A DNA stretch of 64,000 bases from Flaveria trinervia (GCA_025506515.1 CM046454.1:34387699-34451698), one strand, 5' to 3'; shown: positions 11,359-23,427, counted from the first letter of the stretch. A program made the numbers and translations. Notes: a model not told the origin generated them from the letters alone.

Positions 11359-13436
11359 ATGGCAGACACATGGTCCATCAACCCCAAGCATAACATATGT
11401 GCTCACTTAGACTCTACGACTCGGAATGGTGCCGAGTTTGCCGTGATAACCACTTTCCTCAAGCGATCCAGGATCCATAAGGTGATATCTACACCATGCA
11501 CTCCCTACAGGTCTATACAACAGGCCTTCTGGGAGGGTGCATCGGTTGATCGATCACGAGAGCCGTACTACATAAGGAGTTCTATCTTTGGGTTGGATAT
11601 AGAGATTACTGCTGAGGATATCAGGAGAGTACTGGGGTTGGGTGATGATGCAGACCACCCCACCAGACTTCACCCACTGACGGTGAGAGGGTGTTTCTTG
11701 AGGATGAAGTACGCTGGCGATATCAACGCAGGGGTGCTCAACAAGAGCAAACTATGCCCCCAGTACAAGTACTTGGCACATGTCATCATCAAGTGGCTGG
11801 CGTCCCGAAGGGGTGGTTTGATGACCTATCAGACCAGATTCAAAATACTTATGTGGCACTGGTACTGAACCATCCCTTCAGTTTCTAGCATGATTTTCTC
11901 TTACCTGATAGAGAACTTGGAGGCGAAGGGCAAAGAGGGTTTCTGCATGTACCCTAGGTTTCTACAGATGATCTTTGATGAGAAGCTGCCCATATTGCCC
12001 AAGGAGAGCCATGACGCTGTGGCATTGGAGATTATGGATGATACGACCTTGGGTCGTATGAAGGTATACCGGGGAAAGCAGGTCAAGCCCCCGGTAAAGA
12101 GACTCATAGGCCATCTGGCCAAGGTGGACTATGTGGCGCCGGGGAGGCGTAAATGGTGTCACATAGACAGTGATTCGGATGTCAAGCAGCTAGAGCTACC
12201 TGAAGATGACTCCGACGATGACAACAGCGGTGATGGTGGAGATGCAGGGCCTACTAAACCGAGGGCCCCCACTGCTGATATAGCATCTCCACCACCCACC
12301 CAAGGTGGAACAGAGGCTGCAGGGTTCCATCAGGACTTTCGTCTTGATGAGGATGATGAGACAGATGAGTTGCCCCTGACTCGGACTGTAGGGAGCCGGA
12401 TGGTTGCCACCGACCGAGGTATTCGGGAGGTTGGAGGACGCCCTGGCGAGACTAGGGATGCTGACACTAATCCTACTTATGCTCCGATCAGTCCAGTAGC
12501 GTTCCGGGGGGAGCATCCACCTCGAAGGGCTCGAAGAAGAAAAAGATGGCTCAGCCCCACAGGTTGAAGAAGAAGAAGAGGAGGATGACATTCATCATCA
12601 CCACCACTACGACCTCCACTTCTACCACTCCACCCACTACCACCACTCCACCTACTACCACTACTACCACACCCACTCCACCACCACCTTCATCTATACC
12701 ACCCCTAATCTTCACTCATCCATCACCACCTTCATCTATACCACCCCCAATCTTAACTCCTCCACCACCACCTTTATCTATACCACCCCCAATCTTCACC
12801 ACTGCCACCACCACCACCACTAGCCATCCAGCAGGACCGTCATCTTACACATCTTTCCTATTGGATCCTCTCTACCTCTGAGTGGGGTCGAGGAACAACT
12901 CTCGGCACTTAACCGTATGGTGCTGAAGCTGTTGGCAACCGATGACGAGAAGACTGCCCAGATTCGTCAGCTAGTAGATCTTACTACTGCACAACCTCAG
13001 CAGATATCTCAACAGGCTCAGTTGATTGAGCAGCAGGCATAACAGATTGCTGCACAGAGCTCAGAGATGTCCTAACTCTAGAGAGAAACATGTCCAATCA
13101 GCCAAAAGGATAGAGGAGTTGGATACTACTAACTAGACCATCATGCTGAGGCTCAAGGATCTAAAGAGGAGCCACTAAAGATCAAAGAGGGAGATGGAGA
13201 TGATGGTGATGATGTTGACAGTGATGATGATAATGATGATGATGGTGATGAGTAAGGAGATGATATTGATGCTGGTGATGATGCTAATGATGATGTGATG
13301 ATGATGATGATGATACTTCTGCTGCGGGTGCCATATCTGCAAGTGAAAGGAGGAGCAAAAGGACTCAAGACCAAGGTGCCTCCACATCAGCCCCGTCAGC
13401 AGAGGAGCACATGATACAAGACAAGAGTAATACTTA
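11359..13436 (+). pseudogene. E2 third ORF, N-terminal part (env-position protein), broken
   Basis: The ATG at 11359 follows a splice-acceptor-like TGTGTTACAG. The protein starts MADTWSINPKHNICAHLD and belongs to the third-ORF proteins that follow pol in large plant copia elements; some database copies carry the automatic name 'synaptobrevin, longin-like' (from memory, not checked). The blocks HLDSTTRNGAEFAVI, TPCTPYRSIQQAFW and CMYPRFLQMIF have counterparts in E4, and the YPRF motif also occurs in E1, E3 and E7. Two opposite frameshifts near 11818 and 11885 exchange a short stretch. The C-terminal half is acidic (DDDSGDGGD), then Thr/Pro-rich (12590-12860, ACC repeats), then frameshifted again and Asp-rich (GAT repeats around 13190-13310). 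It ends at TAG 13435-13437. I see no signal peptide or membrane segment, so an envelope role is not supported. Confidence 0.75.
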
Positions 13437-13619
13437 GTTGCTTATGTTAATTAAATCATATGTATTTGAATCTTGTATCAAATTAATGTAATGAATGTTT
13501 ATATTTAATGTTGATGCTTTCTGTTTTGATTATTAACTAATGATTGCTGTGTTACATGTATAAATCAATCAGATCCAAATTTCCAGAAAGACGAATACGA
13601 CGTTGCTCCCCTTTAGCAG

Positions 13620-14777
13620 GTCAAGACTCAACTAAGTATGATTCTTGATCTGCAAGGGATTGTTAGGAGATCAGTGAGTTACATCCCTAAAGAAGGGGAA
13701 ATAATTCATGATCTTGCTGGTGAGCAACTGGCAGAAATGTTCAAGCTCAATCCCAATGAGATTGTCAAGGACGCTCCAACTTTTGAAGAAACCAGTGACG
13801 ATGAGCTGAACGACATTGATGAGATAGAGATCGAGGACATCACTATAGAGCACTATCTCGAGTACGCTGACAAAGAGGGAAATGTGGTCCCCAATCTGGG
13901 TGATTCCCTGGTTAGTGATACATTTGAGATATTAAATGAGATGGAGCAAGAGTCCGAGAAGGTTGAAGAACAAGCCCAAGCCTCAAACACCGATGTTCAT
14001 ATCAGAAAGGCTGAATGTGTTGCATGTTTTGAGGAGATCCAAGCCCAACGCGCTGCTTCTAAACCGAATGTCTACACCAAGCTCTACAAAGTGAAGAAAC
14101 ATCACAAGGTGTCAGGAAAGATTACCACGTGGGCCTATTTTGATGATCTTAATGTATACGCGGTAAAGAGAGATAAGGGTATTGAGTACTTTAGATTCCC
14201 GCATGATCTAAAGTCTCTACCTGGTTTTGAGCTCAACCAGCTGGCTAAACTGAAGCTGTTATACGCTAACCCGAGAAAGATGTCAGGCTGGTTTGAGGCT
14301 GCCTTGAAAAAAGAGTACCACACCATGTGGGTCAACTTCAAACCTCAACAACCTACGAGGTATATCAGACGGTCTGAAGTTGATCCCATAACTGGAAAGC
14401 CAAAGATAGTGCTGAAGTGGAGTCCTCCACGCACAATGTCAAGAATCCCTCTCAGGGAAATGCCATAGGACTTCACTCCACACTTTAAGTGGTGGTACTA
14501 TGATTGGAGAACAGGGGAAGCTGTCATAGTTCTAAACAAAGAGGGCAGAATGGATACTATTAGGGTAATGTGGCTTACCAACTTGTCAGCTAATAATGTC
14601 TACACTCTATACAAGTGGCCACTGTTCTATGACACGCAGGATATTATTCAAGCCCTCCCATTCCAAAATGTGACACGGCTCTGCTTTGCATTTGAAATAC
14701 ATGCAAGAGTCACAAGAGAGGAGAAGTACAAGAAGTACAAGAACTACAAGGAGGTTATAAAGAATGTAAGACAATAG
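13620..14777 (+). pseudogene. E2 third ORF, C-terminal part, one internal stop
   Basis: This is the best-preserved long frame in E2. From QVKTQLSMILDLQG it reads without a shift to TAG at 14775-14777, broken only by one TAG at 14466-14468. It contains an acidic block (DDELNDIDEIEIEDITIEHY), a Gln/Glu-rich helix and two similar segments starting TTWAYFDDLNVYAVKR (W codon at 14130) and FKWWYYDWRTGEAVIV (14490). Related W-x-Y segments end the third ORFs of E1 and E3. The stretch before it (13437-13619) is AT-rich and ends in CTCCCCTTTAGCAG, a good plant-like splice acceptor, so this part may be a second exon of the third ORF. No enzyme motif is recognised and the function is unknown. Confidence 0.65.
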
Positions 14778-14792
14778 ATGAATCTAGGTCTA

Positions 14793-14802
14793 AGGGGGAG
14801 TT
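14793..14802 (+). promoter_or_regulatory. E2 polypurine tract
   Basis: AGGGGGAGTT directly abuts the TG of the 3' LTR, the standard site for plus-strand cDNA priming. The core AGGGGGAG is identical to that of E1 and E3. Confidence 0.88.
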
Positions 14803-15528
14803 TGTTGATATATGTGTACCTTGATTCTGATCTTAATGTAATATGTCGTACACTTATGTAAGAGTTGGGTACTTAATGAAATGAAAATGTTTGGTTGTGT
14901 ATAATGTTTAATATTCATTAGTGAGTTGTTTAACAATTATCGAATGGATTATATAGGTTTGTGGTTTTTTGAACGAACATAAATAATGTAATGATAATGA
15001 ATACATTCAAACTTAGTAATATGAAGTTATCATGCGAATGGCCCATGCTAATGGACCATACGCATGAACAACTTCATGCGAATGACTCAGTCACATGATT
15101 GAACCAGGAGACTGGGTCAGTCGCATGATTGAAACATGATATTGACTCAGTCGCACTACTGAACACTCAGTCGTGCGAATGGATCAACCGCATGGCTCAA
15201 TCGCACGACTGAACCATGCAAATGGTCTAGTCGCACGATTGAGAAACCCTACCCTATAAATACCATTTAAATCGTGGAAAAATGCAACACTTTGAATATT
15301 TCGATTCCCAAAGGTACCCTAGCCGTCTAGAGACCTCTAAGAACCTATTCCAAGTTCATAGATCGCAGTAGATCGATTCCTAATCGATTCTTAACATTTA
15401 GATTCATTACATAATTGTTTCTACGTGCGTTCTCACTGATTGGATCGCCAATCAAATAGGATTCTGCACTATTTGATTTGGTATACACGTTAATCAGTTT
15501 GTATTTTGTTCAATACATGATCCTAACA
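14803..15528 (+). repeat. E2 3' LTR
   Basis: 726 bp, TGTTGATA...CCTAACA, homologous to 1383-2111 with scattered substitutions and small indels. It has the same AGTCG palindrome cluster (about 15070-15245) and a TATAAATA box at 15255-15262. The next five bases, TTTCT, are the second copy of the target-site duplication, after which E1 sequence resumes. Confidence 0.93.
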
Positions 15529-18500
15529 TTTCTCATGTCAAAGATATCATGTAGAGGTAGATTGAACATGTGTTGCCATGTGTAGACATCCTCAATGCCA
15601 TGATCTCTAATGACATGCCATATTTCTAGATTTGTAGTGTATGTCCAGGACAAGATGGGTCTTCCTGATGCTAGAGGAGCTATTTGAATTAGAGTTGGTG
15701 TAGCATCCTCTATTTGCACATCCTTTGGATGTTCTGACTCATCTTGAGGTTTGGAGATGTTTGCTTTTTTCTTCTTCTTCTTCATTTGCTTTGGTTTGGA
15801 AACCATCCTTTTTCTCCTCTTTGAACCTTTTAATTGAGAAGACCGGCCTGCATCACCTGATTGATCTTATTTGTTTTTCTCAGTTGGGTTTTCCTCTCTC
15901 ACAGGGTTAGATTGAGAGGGGACAGAACCCTGCTGTGGATTAAAAAATGAAGCTTGCTGAGTCTTAGCAGGAGGTTTAGGTTGTGTTGTCTCAGGTTGTT
16001 CAACCTTAACCTCCACTTCAGGTGGAGCTTGACTTGGAGGGGAGTGTAAGTTTATCAGCTTTCCACTCTTTATCTTCTGCTTGATTACCCTGATATGCTC
16101 ATCCATAGTGGATAGAGACATAGGGCCAAGTCTCCTTCCGGAGAATCCATACAGCTTCAAGAAGCTCTTCATCCTCTGCCTGTCTGCAGACTTCTTCATG
16201 CTCTTCTGGATGATGGCTCTTGACTTAACAGCTTCTTCCCTTAGCTTCCTTTTAGTGGTCTTTCTTTTCTTGACTATCTCAAGTTTGAATTTTTTGAGAT
16301 ACGCAAAATCAACATAGTCATAAGATAAGGGACGAAGTGCATCTGCCTGATAGAGGCCTGTAGCACTCAGGTAGTTGATCATTTTGATCCTGTCTTCTTC
16401 TTTGTCTACATGAGATTCTTGTTGAACCACATCCTCATGTGCAGGACTTTCTTGAACTGGGGAGAGAGTAATGCTTATACAATCTTTTCTTTCTTATTTC
16501 TAATTTGATATGTACTAGTAGCTCTACATCTTTTGCCTCTTTCTTCTCCTTTGAACTTTCCATGTCAACTAGTTCATTCAATTCCTCTAAGGGGAGAGAA
16601 ATGACATTATCAATGTCATAGTTCTTGGTCTGCAAGTAATTGATCCTGACTGCGCTCAACTCATCATCTTGAATGTTTGGTCTAGGGGCAGTCCGGATAG
16701 TAGTTTCCATGAGTCTTGTAGAACCAGAAGAGGAACTTTGTCCCTCAGCTTCCTTTTCCTCTCTCTCTCTCTCCTCATCCTTAATCTTTCAAATGTCATC
16801 TTTCTTTTCCCTTTGTCACTCACAGACCTTTGTGACTCAGGGTGGAGAGAGCTTTGGCCTTCATTGCTTGATGTAGCTTCTAAGCTCTGGCCAGAGAGAG
16901 GTTGAGAAGCACCTTCACCAACAGGTGTCTCAAAAAGGGTATGAATCTCTATAGCAGTTGAGGATGATGTGACATGGCTCTCAGTTCTGCCACTAGGCCT
17001 TCAGTTAAGATTTCCCTTATGAAACTAATCTTAGGGTCTGCCTCAACATCTAGTTGACCGATGGCATTGCTTGATTGCCTTAGTCTCCTTCTGAAGCTAA
17101 ACTCTGCAGTGATCCTGTCTTGGATTCTTTGAGCCAGCTTGTCAGCTTGACTTGATTGGCTTTGATTGACAAGTGGCATGTTGACTAGATCCAGACCTTC
17201 ATAGAAGTTCAAGGTCTGAAAGGTAAAGACCTCTTGCTGCCCTTGAACTCTACAAATGATGAGGGCTCTTCTATTGCTGTCATATCTCCACCCAATGATG
17301 TGATTTGAAGTTAGTGGAGATGACATAGCCCATGGTATTCCTCCCTCAAACAGACTCTGTATATAGGAGTCTATAGAGTCCACATCAATGTGAACTTGAG
17401 CAAGTTGCTAAGTGTGCACAATTACAAGTGAGGATGGTAAGTCCTCAATGTCCACACTCTCTGAAGAACTCTCAGGTTGTATGACAGTAATGACTTCCTC
17501 CCCCTTTTTGGTAGCATCATCTACTTGCATAGGTGAGCTAGGAGTTAGGTCAATCACACTCACATGTTCTTGTGTTCCTGGTTGAGCTCCTTTTAAAGGT
17601 CTCTCAGCTAGTTTGTCTTTAGATAAGATACTCAAGTTGCTGATCTTTGACCCTGTTTTGCAAGGTAGTCACTTGAGATTCAAGATGACTAACCTTGGAG
17701 ACTAAATAGGTGCATGTTTGTGATAGTTTTTGCACCTTTAGTCTCAAATTCCCCTCATCTTCATCAAAAGAATAATTGGGGGATGAGAGAATTGGACCAA
17801 AGTCCTCACTCTCACCACCAGCTTCAAGTTCTTGGCTGATGGATTTCCTCTGCTCACTGGTAGCCTCAGTTGAGGTGGCAATGGACATAGTTGCCATGGT
17901 TGAGGTCTTAATGATGGAATAATTTGCAAAAGTGAGAGCCTCTTCCATATGGACATCCTGAACAGGTTTAGATGTGTCCACCTCAGTAATGGGTGACTGA
18001 TGTGGGCTAGAAGTAGGAGACTCAGGAGCATTCATCTCTCTTTGAGTAGGGGAAAAGAAGAAAGAATCATGGTACTCATTAAAACCTAAATCTTTATCAA
18101 TATAGAACTCAAGGTTGGGGATTGGTTGGTTTAAGTCCAAAGGCTGGGGATGGTAACTGTCCCCTGAAGGTTGATCACTTGAGTGTTAAGACTCAGAGTG
18201 ATGGCTTAAGGCATTTGGGCTTATGAGCTCATCAGGCTGAGCATGAGGAACCTCAGCACTAATCATTAAAGGAATGGGAGTGGTCTTCTCCTCAGGAGAA
18301 GTGGGAGCTCCAGTGTCCACTTCTTCCTGTGTGGGTGAGTATATAGGGGCCTGCACAGACTGAGTAGTCTAAGTAGGGGTTCGTTGTGTCTTCTTTGGTA
18401 GGTGAGGGTGATTAGTTGCTATTAAGGTGGTTGGATGTAGAAGGTGTGGGTTCAGCATTAGCTAGTGCTGCTAGGTTGTCACCTTAAGCAATGAGGTCTA

Positions 18501-19244
18501 ACATTTTTAGGACAAGGGCTATTTCTACCCCAGAGAAGCCAACAGTGGGCTTTCTTAATATTTTAAAGATGTCGGGCTTCATCTATTCCAATTTAAGAGT
18601 ATTACCTGTTCCCCTCAACTGTGAGCCCAGTTCATAGTTAAGAATGTATTGAACATATCTAGGGAACATATAGTACTCTAAGGAGTCCAAGTTTGCAAGC
18701 ATATTAGTGTAAACAAATTGAGAGTACCTGAACTTGATTCCCTAAACCATACCATGAACAATGAAAGAGAGATCTTCAGGAATTTGGTCCCATCCATCAT
18801 GCTTGTTTGATAAGCTGTGGATAACTACATGGAGCAGGAATTTCCATTGGGATAAGACCTTCCCTTTTCTGAAGGTCTTGACAGAGAAGTCTCCTTCATA
18901 GCCCATCTGCATAAAGGACTGGTTAATAGCTTCTTTAGGGAAGAAAACCTCACCTTGTTGATGATGGCCGCAGTGATGAAGACTGTTCACCCCTGCACTG
19001 TGGCAGAAAGTACCTTCTCCCCATCCATGATGACCTCTTGGCAGGTCTTCCAAATTTCTAGCAGATGATCCTCATAAAGGGTAGGATTAATGGTTAAGGA
19101 GGTGAAGTAGTTAGACAAAGCTAAGAAACGACAAACCTATGAGAAATGAGGATCTTGCTTAGAGTGTAACAGAGCAACCTGGTTGTGTTGCCTGTGTAAC
19201 TGCATGGAAAAGTTCGGGTCATTTCTGTGATGAAGGTTGGCCAT
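15529..19244 (-). pseudogene. E1 third ORF (env-position protein), broken; its end lies at 1256-1382
   Basis: The start ATG at 19244 begins MANLHHRNDP and soon reads QHNQVALLHS, matching the E3 third ORF (PQHNQVALLDS). The N-terminal domain is broken by several stops and shifts but keeps the counterpart of the YPRF motif near 18660. Clear frames are 18140-17619 (with a coiled coil LSQTCTYLVSKVSHLESQV), 17635-16949 (one TAG at about 17408), 16710-16435, and 16430-15510 (one TAA at 15867). The last two contain a basic helix and the motif YGFSGRRLGPMS (about 16149-16112), shared with E3. Two W-x-Y segments (GWRYDSNRRALI at about 17290, LSWTYTTNLEIW at about 15650) resemble those of E2. At 17512-17498 lies the 15-base ACCAAAAAGGGGGAG also found in E3 and E7. 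E2 splits the gene at its end. Function unknown. Confidence 0.75.
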
Positions 19245-19892
19245 TTTTTGAGAGAGTTTAAGGAGGAAGAAATATGAAAGAAAGTGAATTCAGAAAGAAA
19301 TTTGGGTTTTTAGGTCTGGCGGAAAGAAGGAGATGATAGAAAGAGGAGGAAACCGTTGGGTTTATAGGACAAAGTTAATGAAAGAGGATAAACTTTGAAA
19401 TCCATAAGTCGGTCCCACCTCTAAACAAGTAGTTTGCTTTTGCTCAAAAAGTAGTTTTCTTGTAAGTCAAAAAGCTTCCGAAGGTAATTTATCTTAAGAA
19501 GTTTTAATGAAAAAGCTTTCGAAGCTAAAATGACTTCGGAAGAATTTCCTATGAATTTTGGCTTTGGAAGAGAAATTTAGACTTGAAAGTTTGTTCAAGG
19601 GAACAAAGCTTCTGAGAGTTAATTTGCTTCGGAAGAGAGTTATCCTTGAAAACATATAAGTGCCTAAGCTTCGGAAGATATTTCAGAAATTTCTTCCGAA
19701 GGTAAAATTACTTGGACAGTTATCTGTTTTAAAGGCATAAGTTTCTTCCGAAGAAACAAAATTTTTAGAATTCTAAGGAAAGTTCTCAAAAAGTTTTCAT
19801 CCAAAGAAAACAAGAGCTTATGAAGGTGATAAACTAGACAACTTAGGACACACAGATTTTAAGAAAGAATAATAATAAGTTTTAAGAAAATC
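19245..19892 (-). other. E1 spacer between pol and third ORF
   Basis: No supportable ORF. From about 19460 to 19800 it carries repeated CTTCSGAAG words and close variants (for example at about 19475, 19530, 19630 and 19670). The same motif fills the spacer of E3 (29583-30226). Confidence 0.7.
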
Positions 19893-22684
19893 CTACTCAA
19901 AGTTTATCATCCCAATAGTTGATATTAGATATCTAAATATCTATTCATCAAAAGCCTTTGTAAATAGATCATCATAATATTCATTTGTGTGAACTTTGAC
20001 AAGTTTAATTAATCCCTTTTCAAAATTATCTCTAACTAAATGATACCTGATGTTCATGTGTTTTGTCCTTGAGTGCTACACATGATTCTTAGTGATAGAG
20101 ATAGCACTGTTGTTGTCTATGTGAATGGGAGTCTCCTTGAAGTTCAATCCATAGTCAAGCATCTGATTCTAAATCCAAAGCACTTGAGCATAGCATCTTT
20201 CAGCAGCAATGTATTCAGCTTCAGAAGTTGATGCAGAGACATAGGATTGTTTTTTGCATTGTCATCAGACAACCCTTCCACCAAGAAACTGACATCCCCC
20301 AGATGTAGAGTTTGCAGTCATGTTGCAACCACCATAATCACTTTCTGTATATGCATACAGATTGAAGTCAAAATTCTTAGGATACCATAGACCAAGTGTT
20401 GAAGCACCTTTGAGGTATCTTAGAATCCTTTTGATAGCAATAAGGTGAGACATCTTAGGGTTGGCTTGATATCTTGCACAATTTTACATGTGGCAAACAT
20501 GATATCAGGCCTGCTAGCTGTAAGATACATAAGAGACCCAATCATAGCCCTGTATAAGTGTTCATCTACACACTCCCCCTCAAGATCAGGTCCAAGGGAG
20601 TGATTTCTAGCTATGGATGTCTTAGAAATCTTACAGTCAGTCATGTTGAATCTTTTGAGTATGTCTTGAACATACTTGATTGACTAATGAAGATACCATC
20701 ATCAACTTGCTTCACTTCCCAAAAAGAAATTGAGTTCCTCCATGGCACTCATTTCAAATCTATCCTTCATTAGCTTCTCAAAGTCTTTGCAGAACTTTGG
20801 ATTAGTTGATCCAAAGATGATGTCATCTACATACACTTGAACTAGCATTATGTCATTTCCCTATTCTTTGATGAAGAGAGTTCCATCTATAGTTCCTCTT
20901 CTGTATCCATGCTAGTAGAGATACTGAGACAGAGTCTTATACCATTTCCTCGATGCCTGATGCAGCCCATAAAGAGCTTTATCAAGCTTGCAGACATAAT
21001 CAGGATGATCAGGATCTGCAAAACCAGGTGGCTGTTTGACATATACCTCCTCATCAATCACCCTATAAAGAAAAGCACACTTGACATCAAGTTGATAGAC
21101 CTTGAAGTTCTTGGATGCAGCAAATGCCAATAATATCCTAATAGCTTCTAGTCTTGCTATAGGAGCAAAGACATCAGTGTATCAATTCTTTTTTCTTGTG
21201 TGTATCCTTGAACACTAGTCTAGCTTTGTTTTTGATGACAATGAATCTTCCGTCCTTCTTGCTCCTAAACACCCATTTGGTTCCAATAGTAGTCTTCCCA
21301 TAAGGAAGAGGACACAGGTTCCAAACTTTATGTCTTTTAATTGAAGTAGATCCTCTTGCATAGCTTCAACCAAACTTCCATCCTTTAGAGCCTCATCAAC
21401 TTTCTTTGGCTCTATCTGAGATAAGAAACAAGAGTGAAGACAAAAATTTGCTTCATGGGTTTGTCCTTTTGTTCTTATCCCTGTGTCAACATCTCCAATG
21501 TGTTTGTAATGGGATGGGACTTGTGGACCCTTAGTTGAGGGATCACAACAAGTTGTTGAGAGAGATCTAAATTATAGAAATTTAGCTCTGGCATTGATGT
21601 ATCTCCCACTACATCAACAAACTTATCAAGAGAGACTTGATCCAATGAGTGTGTGACATCAATTATGTTGTCATCTATTGAGTGGTTATCAGCATCAAGA
21701 AATTCCCGACCACTATCACCACCACCATTCTTTTCTTCTACATTTGAAGTATCTTTATCTGGTTGTAGAGCCTTTGAGTTAGAATTTGAAGGCATCTTAG
21801 ATGTATCAGCTGAATTTGTCATTGTGGTGCTGATAGAAACCTCATTTGCAGAAGTAGTTGCAACTAGGGCTGAAGATGTATGGCTTGAAGGTCTCCGAAG
21901 CTCAAATCTTAGGTCAGGATCACCTGTGGGTAAGATATTTGTAGATCCTGAAACATTCTCACAAGATTTGTTAAAACAGTTGGTAACTAAATCAAGATCA
22001 AATAGCCAATCAGGACCAGATTCAGCCACATAGGGTGTGTGTTCATTGAAAGTCACATTGGCTGACTCCTCAACAATTCTAGTTCTGAGATTGTATACTC
22101 TATAAGCCTTAGCTTGAGAAGAGTATCCAATGAAGTGTCCATCATCTCCTTTCTCAGCAAATTTTGTAATTTGATCTTTGGTATTCAAGATAGTGCAAGG
22201 ACATCCAAATGACTTGAGAAAACCAATGAAAGGTTTCCTCTTATGCTAAAGTTCATAAGAAGTCTTGCCATGAGTCTTAACTACTAAAACTATATTCTGC
22301 ACATAGTAGCCAGTGTTGACTGCCTCTGCCCATAGAGTCAGACAAAATAGTTCTTGCAGCTTCAATCAGTGTCATGTTTCTCCTCTCAGCAACACCATAT
22401 TGCTGAGTAATCCTGGGAGCATTGTATTGTCTTGTAATACCCTTTTCATCACAAAATGTATCAAGGATTTGGTTCTTGAATTCAGTTCTCTGATCACATC
22501 TTATGATTTTGACCTTGTGATAAGATTGATTCTCAATCTTTAGGATATAATTCTTCAGAATCTCAGGGGTCTCATCCTTAGTTCTAAGGAAGAAAACCCA
22601 AGTGAATCTTGTAAAGTCATCTGTGATCACCAAACAATAAGAGGTCCTTCCTAGACTCATTAGACTGGTGGGGCCAAAGACATC
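19893..22684 (-). pseudogene. pol: E1 pol, integrase core to RNase H, broken
   Basis: Reading leftwards from the E3 insertion, the first codons give DVFGPTSLMSLGR, the start of the integrase core, followed by CLVITDDFTRFTWVFFLRTK, RCDQRTEFKN and YGVAERRNMTLIEAARTIL, which contain the DDE acidic residues (ORF 22660-22277). ORF 22188-21475 is the integrase C-terminus (DGHFIGYSSQAKAYRVYNL) and a Ser/Asp-rich linker. RT follows with VYQLDVKCAFLY (ORF 21130-20912) and an intact YVDD box near 20820-20835, then MIGSLMYLTASRPDIMFATC. RNase H (SDYGGCNMTANSTSGGCQFL, AEYIAAE, KTKHM-type end) runs to a TAG at 19893-19895. Stops and frameshifts separate these blocks. The 5' end of the gene is at 35257-35935, beyond E3. 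Confidence 0.9.
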
Positions 22685-23413
22685 TGTTGGATCAAGAAGA
22701 AGGCTAATGCAACCAAAACTAAGTCACTTAGATAATTTTTGGTGCTGCATGCAAAGGCTTCCGAAGCTTAGCATGGAACTTCCGAAGGTTGTAGAATTCT
22801 TCCGAAGACAATGTGAAAGATCAACTTCCAAAGACAGAACTCTACTTCCGAAGTCAAGTATATACTTCCGAAGTTCAAGTATTAGAGGAATAAGCTGAAG
22901 ACCACTTCCGAAGTATGTTGAAAAGAAGAAGTCTCCAAGCCTTGGAAGAAGCAGTCTCTTCCGAAGTATATGGCTTCGAAAGTACTTACTCTCCGAAGCC
23001 ATTTAACCTTCAGAAGACACTGCTATGAACTAGTGGAAACAAGTATGGTCTCTGACACTCCGCTACAGACCTCTGATACTGTATGGCTTCTTCCTAAAGA
23101 GCCATGCAGTTGACCATACTTTATTCCACTGTTCACCTTTTCATGATAGTACAAGTTACCAACTTTGGTTGGTGACAAAAGGTAAGTCAGGGACATGTCC
23201 TGACTACCAAATCTCAGATAAGTCATTATCCGGATACCTTAAACTTTTGTCTTGTAGTATAAACTTTAGCTATAGGATCCCAGCTGGTATCCAAGTGTAT
23301 CCGGCTGTAGGAAGTATTATATATAGGTTCTCTTTGTAACTCATCAACACAACTGCTTCTAGGTGAGTTTGAGAGAAAAACATAAGTGTTTAGTGACAAA
23401 CATCGATCCTGCA
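22685..23413 (+). repeat. E3 5' LTR, carrying an internal deletion
   Basis: 729 bp. It matches the 3' LTR closely but lacks about 133 bp present there (roughly 35073-35205) between ACACAACTGCTT and CTAGGTGAG. The missing part lies downstream of the TATA box and would include transcribed R/U5 sequence. Many CTTCSGAAG words occur between 22755 and 23015. Confidence 0.9.
23318..23325 (+). promoter_or_regulatory. TATA box of E3 5' LTR
   Basis: TATATATA followed by GGTTCTC. The same sequence is at 35032-35039 in the 3' LTR. It is the likely core promoter, with the start of the R region about 30 bases downstream. Confidence 0.6.
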
Positions 23414-23415
23414 AT

Positions 23416-23427
23416 TGGTATCAGAGC
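23416..23427 (+). other. E3 primer-binding site (initiator tRNA-Met)
   Basis: TGGTATCAGAGC two bases after the 5' LTR, identical to the E2 site. Confidence 0.9.

Larger units (their letters stand above)
1383..15528 (+). mobile_element. E2: complete Ty1/copia LTR retrotransposon nested in E1
   Basis: 14.1 kb. The LTRs are 1383-2111 and 14803-15528, both starting TGTTGATA and ending CCTAACA. The 5-bp target-site duplication is a perfect TTTCT (1378-1382 and 15529-15533). It is oriented opposite to E1 and interrupts the last domain of E1's third ORF. The internal order is tRNA-Met primer site, leader, gag, coiled-coil segment, protease, integrase, RT, RNase H, a 2.6-kb spacer, a third ORF in two parts, polypurine tract. 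E4 (42205 onward) is a second copy of the same family and helps to place the breaks. All major genes except the last ORF are broken in several places. The two LTRs differ by scattered substitutions and small indels, so the insertion is not recent. Confidence 0.95.

Noticed and set aside
13153..13387. Ser- and His-rich antisense ORFs
   Set aside because: They are the antisense of the GAT-repeat (Asp-rich) region of the E2 third ORF, low complexity only.
15529..22684. Independent minus-strand element between E2 and E3
   Set aside because: It has no LTRs of its own, and its ends coincide with the E2 and E3 junctions and TSDs. It is the middle of E1.
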